DNA from: Rhizophagus sp. LPA8_4_AMF
Taxonomy: Eukaryota > Glomeromycota > Glomeromycetes > Glomerales > Glomeraceae
Length of the DNA: 21,569 bases
Reading direction: 5' to 3'
NCBI GenBank assembly: GCA_021464525.1
Contig: JADRCO010001190.1
Coordinates: 1-21,569, forward strand
The notes under the pieces are model-generated. The model was not told where the DNA came from. It ran no database searches and worked only from the letters and a program-made list of their open reading frames with translations. The position numbers and the translations under genes are program-made. Shown here piece after piece: positions 9,480-20,169 of the stretch; position 1 is the first letter of the stretch, and every line of letters begins with the position of its first letter.

Positions 9480-10599
9480 CTAATTTGAAAGCGAGTTTGG
9501 TCGGGGTAATATATTATAATCAATGTCATATCCCTGATCATTCTGAGGGGGGTGAACATCTCTATTTCTTTGGTCACCATGGTTTGTTGCCCCTCTTCTG
9601 CGACCTCCACGACCTCCACGACCTCCACGGCTTCTACGGTTGTTATTTATATTTTGTGTTGAAGTTGTTGCATTATTACGAGGACTAAAAAGAAAAAAGA
9701 AATATAAATTGAAAACTGCATATCCATCATTAAAATTATATGAATATTTACTTACTCCCTCGATTTATTTCTTTGCATCTCGTTGAATGCTTGTTCTTTC
9801 TCATCATCCGAAAATTCAATTTCCTATATTTTACAATTTTATTAATCAAACATTGTCACGTATAGAATTTTCATAAGAAAAATTTTTTATACCTCCTCAT
9901 TGACCTCTTCATCAAATGCATTACTTGCATCACACCCTTTATGCACAGATATCTCCTGAGTAAATACAAATTTTGACAGTTCATCAACACTGAGTACCTT
10001 TGCATCCCTTACGACTTTCTCCTTGTTAATGTCATTAAAACGAACAACATACATCGGATGTGCCACAGGGCCTATCGTTTCAAATATCTTATAAGCGAAT
10101 CATAAATTAATATTCTGAATAACAAAATAAATTCAATTGAAAAAGAATGATCTTTAAAATTTTTACCTCACCAAGAACTTCTCTATCTTCTAATACCAAA
10201 ACTGTTCCTACATCCAAAATTTTATATTCACCGGTAGCATTAACTTTAATAACTATTTGGTCTTCCACCACATGAAGTATTGAGCCGATTTCTGTTAAAT
10301 GCATATCAGGCTTTATTTCTATCGTAGGTTTGGAGATTGTTATATCAGTAATCTCATTTTTTGTCCGTAAAGGTCCTGAGCTTAGACCCATTTCATCCTC
10401 ATAAAATGTCTTATCAACAGATATCATAGCTTGCTCAAAATCATCTACGTCCGCCATTTCCAATTCAGAAACACTAGAATCTTCACTTGAAGAGTCAGAT
10501 TCCGAACTACTGTGAAAATATTACATTAGAACTAAATGTTTAATATAATTTAGTACTTCTTTTGTGTATATACCTTGTATCTTTCATTGTTGAAGTCAT
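9480..10599 (-). CDS. NAF1: H/ACA snoRNP assembly factor Naf1, five exons, 278 aa
   Basis: Naf1 is the nuclear chaperone that binds Cbf5/dyskerin during H/ACA snoRNP biogenesis and is later replaced by Gar1. Exons on the minus strand: 10574-10599, 10167-10509, 9893-10087, 9756-9823 and 9480-9684. All introns are GT..AG and the sum is 837 bases, in frame. The protein has a Ser/acidic N-terminus (about 9-30), a Gar1-like core (about 60-165) with the LGEIFETIGPV segment spanning the exon 2/3 junction (121-131) and HPMYVVRF after it, an acidic helix, and a C-terminal Arg/Gly tract (R230 to G242, RGG repeats) suited to RNA contact. It is shorter than the roughly 490-residue yeast and human proteins, mainly in the tails. 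The start is the first in-frame Met. It is divergent from FIG4, with 339 bases between the two start codons. Confidence 0.9.
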
Positions 10600-10938
10600 T
10601 TGTATGATTAAGGTGTAGAAAATGATAAAAAACCAAAAAAAAATAAAAAAATAAACAGATAAGATTAAATCACGTGATTGAATTTATTACATAATACCTA
10701 GGGGTGTGATAATACGGTATAAGATTGGCGTTATTGTGTTACCTGTCAACACATAAATACGTCTTTTGATATTTGAAGTTATAATCAATGATTAATAAAT
10801 TAACGTCTCATAAGTCATAATTGACGAATTAGCCAGTCCTATTTTTAAGGTTGACTATTAATTATTATACTAATTTTTAACGTTTAAATATACCTAAGTT
10901 GTTAAATATATAAATTAAGAAATTACACGTTATTAAAC
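10600..10938. promoter_or_regulatory. Shared divergent promoter region of NAF1 and FIG4
   Basis: 339 bases separate the two start codons, so both core promoters must lie here. On the NAF1 side there is an A-rich tract (about 10624-10654) and the palindromic E-box at 10668-10679. On the FIG4 side there is a TA-rich stretch just before the start (about 10885-10918). Exact transcription starts cannot be read from sequence. Confidence 0.6.
10668..10679. promoter_or_regulatory. Palindromic CACGTG E-box
   Basis: AATCACGTGATT is a perfect 12-base palindrome around CACGTG, 69-80 bases upstream of the NAF1 start codon. TCACGTG sites are bound by bHLH factors (Cbf1/Pho4-like) and are known to mark ribosome-biogenesis and ribosomal-protein promoters in many non-Saccharomyces fungi. 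That fits a snoRNP factor, but the assignment here is inference. Confidence 0.45.
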
Positions 10939-13900
10939 ATGTCGTCCGCAGACTTGCGACATTCAATGTCTCCTGATATAAATTTGCATGAAAAAGCGGG
11001 CATGAAGCAACAGCCTGGAGGTCGACTATCAGCACCTCCCGCAATGGAATTCTTTGACTCTGAGTCAAATAAAGTTGATCGATTAGTTTTGAATAAATTT
11101 ACATTATATGAGACTAAAACAGTAAGCTGTCAACCTTTCATTGAATTTTATTGATTTTTTCGATTGAATGCTAATGAAAAGATCAATTCATCCATTTTGA
11201 CATAAAAGAATTATTATATGGTGGGATCCAATCAAAGTGACAGTAGATTTCGCATATTGAAAATTGATCGATCTACGCCTACAGAACTTACTGTGATTGA
11301 GGATGATATTATATATTCTAAACAAGAAATAAATGATATTTTAACGGCCCTTGAAGAAGGAAATAGAGTATCAGGAGGTTTAAACAAAGTTATGACAGCA
11401 TATGGGATTGTTGGTGAGTGATAAAGAAGAGTTCTGCCATTATAACGCATTAACGCAATACTGTAAGAGAACAATCTGAGATAATCTTTTTGATTTGTAA
11501 TAACAGGATTTATTAAGTTTACCGAGGGATATTATATCTCATTAATTACAAAAAGGAGTGCTGTTGCCTTAATAGGAGGTCATTATATTTATCATATTGA
11601 TGAAACAGTTCTTAAACCAATTGCTCAAGGAACGAAGCCTGAAAAGAATTCATCTAAGAATTCGGATGAACAAAGGTAACTAAAATTAATTTAAATTTTT
11701 ATATCTATATTTCATATCAAAATCAACTTTTTTAACAAATTCTTTTTTTAATTTAACAGATATATAAATATTTTCAATAACGTTGACTTGACGAAAAATT
11801 TTTATTTTAGTTATACGTATGATATTACACATACATTACAACACAATATGACACGACCGCCAAGTCGTAGGAATTTTTCTTATAATGAAATGTTTGTTTG
11901 GAATTCTTATTTGTTAGAAAATGGATTCAGAAGTCTAAAAAATAATTCTGATTGGATTTTGCCAATTATACATGGATTCGTCGATCAATCAAGTGAGTAT
12001 ATCTAAGTAAACTTTTATTTCTTTATTGAAAAGAAAAATTAAATTAACTTTAATTTTTTCTTAATTAATGATCAGAAATATCGATTTTTGGACGAAATAT
12101 TGTCGTGACATTGATTGCGCGAAGATCTCGTTATTTTGCTGGAGCTCGTTTCTTAAAACGTGGTGTTAATGATCAAGTGAATATCTCTATTTAATATATA
12201 ATGCTCTATTTTCATTTACGTATATTTGTTCATCCTTTCATATCTTATTCTTTTTGTGATTATTAGGGTTATGTCGCTAATGACGTTGAAACAGAGCAAA
12301 TCGTATCAGAGATGAGTACAACTTCATTTCATCGATCTGGGCTCCATAATAATCCGTATTATACTTCATATGTCCAACACCGTGGATCTATACCGTTATT
12401 TTGGTCTCAGGATGTGAACATGGCTCCAAAACCCCCTATAGAAAGTGAGCTTTATTCCTAAAATTATTAATTTTATTAATTTTAAAAAAATTAACTTTCT
12501 AATTATTATCATAGTAAATTTCCGAGACCCCTTCTTTGCTGCCGCGGCATTGCATTTCGATAATATGTTTAAACGATATGGAGCGCCTATAATTGTCTTG
12601 AATTTAATTAAGGTTTTTATAATTGTGGTTTTGTTACTATAAGCAATAATAAAATTTACCAATAGTTTCAATTTTGTTATAGACAAAAGAAAAAACTCCA
12701 CGTGAGGGGATATTGGGAGATGAATTTTCTGAGACTATGGATTATTTAAGTCAATTCTTGCCAGACAAATGTCTAAAGTATATTGCATGGGATATGTCAA
12801 AAGCTAGAAAAGGGTAAATATGTACATTTTTTTAAAAATTTTTTCTTATTAATTTTTAATAATAAGTATTATTTACTAATTTATTTTTATTCACAGTGAT
12901 GACGATGTTGTAGACTTGATGGAAGGTTTTGCCGAAGAATATTTAACAGACACTGGATTTTTTCATAGTGGACCAGAGGCATGGATAAATGTTTTAAAAA
13001 GAGAAGAAAAGTACGTATAAACAAGAGAATATTTAAATTTTTATAATTAATTTTTCTTTTTGATTTCAGTGAAGGAAAACCTCAAAAACGAAGAATGTAT
13101 CTTCGCCAAAATGGTATTGTAAGGACAAATTGTATTGATTGTCTGGACCGTACAAACGCTGCTCAGTTGATTATTGGAAAGTGTGCTTTAGGACATCAAG
13201 TACTTTTTGTTTATATTAATATTCTAAATTTTTTAAGTATTTTAATTAAAAACTTTTCGCGTTATATTTATAGTTATATGCCTTGGGAATTATCGACAAA
13301 CCTTGGGTTTCAGTAGATTCTGATGTTGTGAACATGTTAACAGATATGTATCACGATCACGGTGACACTATTGCATTGCAATATGGTGGATCAAATTTGG
13401 TTAATACAATTGATTCATATCGTAAAATCAACCAATGGACAAGCCATTCTAGAGATTTGATTGAGAATTTAAGGAGATATTATAATAATGCTTTTGCTGG
13501 TATGTTAATAAAATTATAAATGTCGAGGTTTTGTTGAATTGGCATAGCAAAATTATCTTGATATGCTTATACGGTTAATTATTTATGAAGATGCCGAAAA
13601 GCAGGATGCGATTAATCTTTTCCTCGGAAATTTTACCACGGAGAAAGGTAAACTACATTTATGGGAATTGCCGAATGATTTTTATTTACATAACGATGAT
13701 CCTCGTTTTAAGAGGCAACGTAGAAGGTAAAAAATATGTTCCATTAATACCTTTGTTCTTATTTATATTTATTTGTATTCATGTTCAACTAATTTTATTA
13801 TTTGTTATTGGTAAAGTTATATACATTGGTGGACAAAGGACGTTCTTCAACCAAAAGACGATCAACAACTTGATATCTCGAGATATCAGCTTGTTCCGCG

Positions 13901-14882
13901 CATAGCACGTCAATTTGATGATGAGACTGATCCATATACAGGGTATTGGGTAGAATATTATCGTCCACGGTTATTTACTTCATTTGAGAAATTATTTGCC
14001 TCTAATATGAATAGCACAACGAAATACATACCTTCGAGGTAATTTATCATGTTAATTACTTTCACTGATATATAATATTGTTATTGATGAATAATATATA
14101 TTATTTATAGTGCTGAGCTCGGAACATATGATTATAGCCCATTTGTAGTTCGTACAACTCCACAAGCAGCAAAGTACGTATTCATAAAATTCATAAGAAA
14201 TATATTAAATTGTAGCCAACTTTTATAACTTTGTTTATTAATAGATTGATGAATATCGGTGGTGTTAAAAAGTGGCTTGCGCTACCAAATACTAAACCAA
14301 AGGAAATTGTTGAAGAAAAAAAGAAAATTGAAGAAAAACCAAAGAAAGAAAAGGATAATCCATCATTAATGGAATCAATAGTATCAAAAAGTTTAAATCC
14401 AATTGTATCATCCAATGAAGCCGAAGAGTACAAACAGTAAGTTTAATTTATGATTGTTTATAATTAACTTCTTTGGTAATTAAAAAAAAATATTTTTTTT
14501 TTCTTTCTTTTATAGATATGTGAATCAGGATAAAAATATGGTTTTAACTTCAACACCAAATGGGGATACAGATCCTTCATTGAAGAGTCATTCGGAATAT
14601 CACCATTATGCAAATTTTTGTTATCGTGCCAATCTTCCAAATCCGATAACTGATTTAAGAGTACCAAAAATAGACACCAAAATTTATGATGAATATCTTG
14701 AATATCCTAGAAAATATGCTATAATAAAAGCAGCTGGCTCGAGTCAATATGATAGTAGTGGTGCAGCTAAAAGTAGATATCAAGCTTATGAAAGTTGGTT
14801 AAAAACTGGTAAATTAGCTGTAAATAATAATGTTATTAACAATAAAAGTAAAGGAAATGAAAGAGGTGTAAAAAACTTATAG
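10939..14882 (+). CDS. FIG4: Sac-family phosphoinositide phosphatase Fig4, sixteen exons, 915 aa
   Basis: Fig4 removes the 5-phosphate of PI(3,5)P2 and works with Vac14 and the kinase Fab1 on the vacuole/endolysosome membrane. Exons: 10939-11121, 11209-11413, 11507-11675, 11760-11992, 12076-12176, 12267-12444, 12515-12612, 12683-12813, 12897-13010, 13070-13199, 13274-13499, 13591-13726, 13817-14038, 14111-14173, 14245-14436 and 14516-14882. All introns are GT..AG, the frame is kept throughout, and the sum is 2748 bases. The Sac domain runs from about residue 55 into the 500s. It has VGSNQ near the start, NDVETEQI, the [11 protein letters not shown] motif (336-347) and the intact catalytic CX5R-T motif C492-IDCLD-R498-T499 after RTN. 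The C-terminal region (about 550-915) includes a Lys/Glu-rich linker and matches Fig4 rather than Sac1 in layout; no transmembrane segment is visible. The length is close to yeast and human Fig4 (about 880-907). Confidence 0.95.
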
Positions 14883-15335
14883 ATTAAGAAATAATGATTT
14901 AAAGGAAGAAATACTTTGTAAACTTAGTTATTATTTATTCTTATTGCATTTGTAATTAATATATTTTGTTTTCTATTGTATAATAAAGTACTATATTATA
15001 CCTAATAAAAAATATTCTAAATTAATAAGAAAAAATATCAGTTTTATTTATTTTCTGCAAATAGCAGAAAGTTTTTACAATGCTGGTTAAATTAATTATA
15101 TCAGATTATCTAATGAGTTAAAATATAATACAGGAAGTTTAACAAGATACTTTTAAATTTAAAAATGATAAATTCTTCTCTTGTCACTTGATTTAATTTG
15201 ACTTTTTCAACTACAACCAAAACTTTAATGTAGAATATATAAACGTGCGTAAAAAATAAATTATCCATTATTGCAAGTAAAAAAGTTATTATTTTATATA
15301 GATTTAATTTATAAAATGACTAATCATTATATTCG
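14883..15335. other. Convergent intergenic region between FIG4 and the lectin gene
   Basis: The 3' flanks of two convergent genes meet here. The stretch is AT-rich with no open frame of interest and should hold both polyadenylation sites. Confidence 0.6.
14982..14987 (+). terminator. Putative polyadenylation signal of FIG4
   Basis: AATAAA lies about 100 bases after the FIG4 stop codon in AT-rich 3' flank. This is the expected place and form of a polyadenylation hexamer, but in such AT-rich DNA the match has little weight. Confidence 0.35.
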
Positions 15336-17896
15336 TTATATATCTTGTACATATTGAAAATGAAATGCTATATGAGCAACATTTTCACCATGATCGTTAC
15401 CAAACATCTTTCCCCCGCCTCCAATAATTCCTGACAGCCTAAATTCATTATGGTTTCCAAATGGACCAATTCGAATCTCTCCAATTATTTTGCAAACATT
15501 AGGATGATCACCCAGGGTTCCCGTAGTTTTGCCATCACTAAAAATAAATTCTATACCACAAAGTAGCCCTCTGCCAAACTTTAAATTTACAGCTATAATG
15601 TACCTCGAAAATTCATCCAGATCTGAAATAGTACATTCTCTTCCGCCTTTTCCATCTCCAATTCTTCCGATTCTACCATCTTCGTAAAAAATCTGCATAC
15701 TATCAATTATCGAACCATGTCTTAATTTAATTTTTGTGATAATACCAGGATCATCTTCAGATATATTATATAATAATTTACTATTATCATCAAAGTTGTG
15801 TTGACCATCGGGAAAAGTGTCAACTCCATATGGTCCGATCCAAAAGCCTCTAATATTAAAAGGTTCACATAATGATTTATTATCGGGAATGAATTTATCT
15901 AATGAAAAAATGGGTAAAAACATTTCCATAAGTTCTGCTTTGGCCTCATTAAGCATTCTTAATTTGATAAGGTCAAAGACTCTCGTAAAAATTTGATCAC
16001 TAGAAGATTTTGCAATATAATTCGCCGTTTTATTGCTAATATTATCTTTGACTTCGCCATTAGCTCGAAACGAAAAGAGTGATTTTGAGTTTGAATCATT
16101 AGATATCAAAGTTTTTGTTGTTATTTGATTCATTCGCCACATAAAGAATTGATCGAAAGAATTCGTAAAATGACTTTGATATTGAGAAATCATTTTTTTC
16201 AATTCATCAATCCCGAAATTTGGCTGAAAAAAAGATAATGTTCTTTTTTTTAAAAAAAACATTTTTTTAAATATAAAATATTCTGGAATAAGAATTAAAA
16301 TATTACCATTTTTAATTTTATAGATTCTCTTAAGACAGTAAGGTGCACAATTGCAAAAGTAATAGTTAAAGGTATCAAATATGTGTTATTCTCATTCTTC
16401 AAAAGTTCTTGGAAAAATGAATTACAATTTTCGACAAGCCTTGTTATGTGATTAGCTCTTTTACCTTTTTGAATGACCAAATATTCCAAAAGCAAGTTTT
16501 TAATAGGTTGTAAATTTTTTATCTGGTTATCAATTTCATTAATATATTTTTGGCTAATAATATCTTTCACCCTCCCATTAATTTGTGTGAAAATATTTTC
16601 TTCAATCAATTTATCATATTCTTCATATTCAAGAAAAAATAAAATGACCAAAGTTGATAATAAAGGTATAGTTAAAAATGCCTTGTTAGTAGTCACTTTA
16701 TCTGCTGATAATTCTTTCTTTTTACTGTAAACTTCCTTAATTACTTTCTCACAAGATTCTAAAATTTTATTTTCTAATTTTTCATTTTCGATTTGAGCAT
16801 GTAACCAGGCGCGGGCTTTTTCAATTTGAACTATCCATTTTCCTAACACTTTATTGCAGTAGGCTATTGTTATGAATGTGTTCCACATTTTGGTATCAAA
16901 TTTTTTGACACGATCATCAATAATATGAATGGAAGATAAAATAGCTTCAATTATAGTTATGCCAAGTTTTTCGGTAATTTGGTCGGATATTTTTTTGTAT
17001 GATCCATCGTTATTTTGAGTTTCAATGACTTCTGTGATCTCTTTTTCAGTTACAGCTTCTTGAATTTTTTCAACAATCACTTGATCTGCTTTTTCTTTGA
17101 TCACTTTTTTTACTTTTTTCGTTGCATGATCAACAACAGCTGTATCGGTTTTTTTAAGCAATTCTTTAATTTTTTCATCACTTCCTAATTCAGTCTTTAA
17201 ATATTTCTCTGCCTTTTCATATCTTTCTTTTAATTCTGGTGAAGTATCAGTAGATGATGTTTTTCTGAGAAAGGATAAGGTTATAGCGGTATCGAGTAAT
17301 TTTTTATTGTCAGGTAATTTATTACCGATATAAGTTTTAATAGATGATCTCAATGAATCTTTAGACTCAGCATCGAGCTCCTTAGAAACTGTATCAGTAA
17401 GTTCTAAAGATCCATCAATTTTTTGACATGATATTATTACTTTTATTTTTTCGGTTGTGGTGGAGGTTTTGACAGTAGCCATAACATCTTCCTTTTCTTT
17501 TTTGATATTTTGTTCAACAATAATCTTATCCGAAGTAGTTAATAGCTCTTCTATTAATTCTATGTCTTTGAGTTCCGTGATAAGATACTGTTTGGCTTTT
17601 TCAGATTGTACTTTATGTTGATTTCGGAATTGAGAAGTAATAGTTAAGTAACGGAGCGACAAGGCTGTTTCCCATACATCCTTTGAGATTTTTTTTAATT
17701 TTTCACTAATACCATAAGTTTGAATTGATGATTGTATGTTGTCAGAAGAGATGTTAATTTGATCGGAAATGGTTTTGTTTAAATTAATAGAACCATCAGT
17801 TTTTTGGTTATCAACAATCTTTTTGGCTGTTTCAGGAGTGGTTTTTGATTGAAGGTTAGTAAGAGTAGCAGATACATCTTCACTTAGTGTAGAAGA
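15336..17896 (-). CDS. Helical-repeat protein with C-terminal jacalin-like lectin domain (5' end unresolved)
   Basis: Two exons are clear: 16307-17896 and 15336-16223, joined by an 83-base GT..AG intron in phase 0, giving at least 825 residues. The C-terminus (about 15345-15865) is a jacalin-like lectin domain: GPYG near its start, IDSMQIFYEDG, then a Gly-rich GDGKGG loop and a second GGGGK segment. Before it come tandem helical repeats of roughly 130-140 residues, each with an (N/T)-x-x-DGS motif and a W-x-T-(A/F)-x-x-(I/L)-x-(Y/F) helix; the DGS motifs lie near 17800, 17415 and 17010. The repeats resemble the helical part following vWA domains in PARP4/VWA5-type proteins, a tentative link. 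A degenerate copy fills 16307-16700. The frame reaches an in-frame TAG at 17897-17899 that doubles as a splice acceptor (TATAG); the first internal Met is at 17482, so the true start is unknown. Carbohydrate binding is expected from the lectin family; the ligand is unknown. Confidence 0.72.
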
Positions 17897-18319
17897 CTAT
17901 AAAAATTCTTTCTTAATATTCTTATTAATGACTTTCTCAATAATTGTTTTCTCACAAGATTCTAAAATCTTATTTTCTAATTTCTCATCACCAATTTGAA
18001 TATGCAACCAATCGCAGGCCTTTTCGCTTTGAACTTTTCATTTTGATTTATGTTTTCCTAACACTATATTGCAGTAGGCTATTGTTATGAATGTGTTCCA
18101 TACTTTGGTATTAAATTTTTTGACACGTTCATCGGTAATACGAATACGAATGGAAGAAGAAATATTTTCGGTTGCAACTATGGCAAGTTCGTCGATAATT
18201 TTGTCAGACAGTATATCGAAAGAACCATCGTTGTTTTGAGTTCCAGTAATCTCTTCTTTAGCATGTTTACGTTGGAGGATAGATATAAAATCTTTCATTC
18301 GTTCATCCCACAAATACAT
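17897..18319 (-). pseudogene. Extra copy of the lectin-gene helical repeat, interrupted by stops
   Basis: The minus-strand frame from the Met at 18319 reads into another copy of the repeat, with TQNNDGS (near 18230) and VWNTFITIAYC (near 18100), and then meets TGA at 18038-18040. After that stop the same frame continues as recognisable repeat (KVQSEKAC.WLH, LENKILESCEK) until TAG at 17897-17899, where the downstream exon's frame begins. The copy is closest to the one near 17010: thirty bases around the AYC segment are identical. Either this is a decayed 5' end of the lectin gene, or part of it is an exon spliced past the stops, for instance from a GTATGG donor near 18103 to the TATAG acceptor. 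The first reading is favoured because splicing would remove conserved repeat sequence. Confidence 0.6.
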
Positions 18320-18349
18320 TTTTTTTTTTCTCAAAAAAAAAAAAAAAAA
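18319..18349. repeat. T11-CTC-A17 homopolymer inverted repeat
   Basis: Eleven T (18319-18329), then CTC, then seventeen A (18333-18349), directly upstream of the candidate Met of the interrupted repeat copy. It can fold into an A/T hairpin. Length errors in such a run are likely in both replication and sequencing, so frame calls across it are unsafe. Confidence 0.7.
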
Positions 18350-18573
18350 TGTTATGGAAATTAGATCGACATCATGTGACCATATAAAAAGTTGGAATTT
18401 ACGATTAGATATTTTGGTATTCATGTAGGTAAAATAAAAATCGCACCTATACTGTGCTTTATATTTTATTAACACATTCACACATTTATTTTGTAATTTA
18501 TTACATTTTTGTACTTTGGATAACTTACATTATAAAATATAATGTTAAATTGAAATAAAATTGTAACAATTTT

Positions 18574-19273
18574 TTAATCTCTTTTCCTCCTTTGTGATTT
18601 AGTACCTATGAACTTATTTAGACCAAGATTAACAACGACTTTTTGGCTCAAAGAGAATATTTCTCTGAGAAATATCATTATGTAATACGCCAAAACTGTA
18701 TTTGACTCCAGTTGTTTACTATTGATTCTTTTTCTTCTATAGTAAGTATTGCTGGATCTATATAATAAATATCTTCAATTAGCTGTAATGCCCAATGCAT
18801 AGAGATACCCGTCATAAATATACCCTTCATAGAAGGAATTGGAATAGCGTGTCCTAATACCAATATTGCAATATAAACGAGTTAATATCAATAAATATCA
18901 CACGAAAAAAAAGATTCATACCTTGACATTTCTTTAAAGTTGAGTATATATTCGCTTCAACCCTTAATGTTTCTTCCTTTCTTTTTCTTTATACGCATCA
19001 CAGGTTTTCCAAGTAACAGCTTGGCCATGATATTTGCTAGAGAAAACTTTTCCAAAAGTACCACTGCCTATATATTCATCTATAGTTGTGATTCCTTTGG
19101 AAGATACGCAAATCCTCAGTGATGTAATATTTAGGTTATACACGTACAATTAACTAAAGTGACTTTGGTATGCTGAGGATCTTTTAATGTTCTCGCAAGT
19201 AAACCAATTCAATTAAAAGTAATGGATCCTCATTATCGTCTTTTTTATGTCTTTTTATCATTTGTTTTGCCCA
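18574..19273 (-). pseudogene. Protein kinase pseudogene with several frameshifts
   Basis: Read from 19273 leftward, pieces of one kinase appear in changing frames. First is an N-terminal piece with WAKQMIKRHKK and LLLIELVYL. Then a segment near 19180 reads LKDPQHTKVTLVN in another frame. Next is the glycine loop GSGTFGKVF (about 19055) with a following TWKTCD in place of the usual VALK. The purine run near 18985 shifts frame to EANIYSTLKKCQ, then a probable intron (about 18863-18921) leads to GHAIPIP. Another shift near 18713 leads to a catalytic loop LHNDISQRNIL (HxD...N pattern, about 18685), and a last shift to a worn activation segment (NLG in place of DFG). The layout matches large kinase families of Glomeromycotina. 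With at least four frame changes and in-frame stops it is not functional. There is no sign of a complete C-lobe. Confidence 0.75.
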
Positions 19274-20169
19274 GTTAAGTCATATCAATTGAATTTTCTG
19301 TTTAACCCGAATTTTTATTGAGAAAAGAGAGGGGAGGGGAGGGGGCCAAAATAATTTTCAATTTTTTAAAATTATTTTTAACTATCAAATTTTGAAAATA
19401 TGCGGGAGAGGAGTAAAAACAAAAAAAAAAGGCCTATAACATGAGTTATAAACGAGCTTTTGTTTGTATCTATATAAAATCAGAAAATTAAAATCGATAT
19501 TATAAAAACTTAGAATTTTTGAGAGGGGATTTTGTAAACAAAAATCAATATCTACCATGGCAATTATTTTAGTTCTAAACTAACAAAAAAATATGCTTGA
19601 AAATAACAAAACTAACCTTTTAAGGTTTTATCGAATAATTTCTTTATGTTCTTTAAATAATTTTTGGCAATGGTAGTAAATTTGTGAAAGAGGATGTTTT
19701 TGAGAAAAAGTTTATTTCTTTTCGTTATGATGAACCAATGATTTATTGATCTAGCGGATAAGTAAATTTTCCGGTAACGTAAATCACTACTGAGCTCGGG
19801 AAAGTGGGTCGGTGATCGGCGAGGAACACGAGGTGTATCGATACACGAAAGCCAATCATTATTTAATTATTTTTTTCGGGCTAGTATAGCATAATTTTTA
19901 AATCAATTCTTTAATTGAAATCCATTTTATCTCAGAAAATTAATACTATTTTATTTATCCTTCTTTCAAATCAGAGCAACAAAGATAAAAAAAAAGGAAG
20001 AATAGGGTACGTGATATTTTTCTTGCAATTATTAACTGTTAAGCTATATTATTAAATAACAAATATTATTACAGCATCTAATTTTCAATGAGTCTAAATA
20101 TATGCTATATAATTAATATAATTAATATGCAACATCTATTAATTAGACCATTATTAATCATATAAACCA
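19274..20169. other. Gene-free stretch with a G-rich run and a GC-rich palindromic patch
   Basis: No gene seen. A purine strand with three G runs separated by single A lies at 19331-19345. Between about 19790 and 19860 the base composition jumps to near-balanced GC and includes the 14-base palindrome at 19833-19846. The remainder is AT-rich, with the 3' flank of the TFIIS-like gene at the right end. Confidence 0.55.
19833..19846. repeat. Perfect 14-base palindrome GTGTATCGATACAC
   Basis: A perfect palindrome centred on ATCGAT sits inside a locally GC-rich patch (about 19790-19860) that is unlike the flanking AT-rich DNA. It may belong to a repeat-element end or be a protein-binding site; nothing nearby decides. 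Confidence 0.5.

Noticed and set aside
12396..12701. Minus-strand frame inside FIG4
   Set aside because: Shadow of exons 6-8 and their introns; no domain.
13585..13905. Open frame of 106 codons across the middle of FIG4
   Set aside because: It reads part of exon 12 and exon 13 in the wrong frame and runs through the 90-base intron at 13727-13816; correct splicing gives Fig4 sequence on both sides.
19328..19345. G-quadruplex
   Set aside because: Only three runs of four or more G are present; a standard quadruplex needs four. It may simply be a purine tract.
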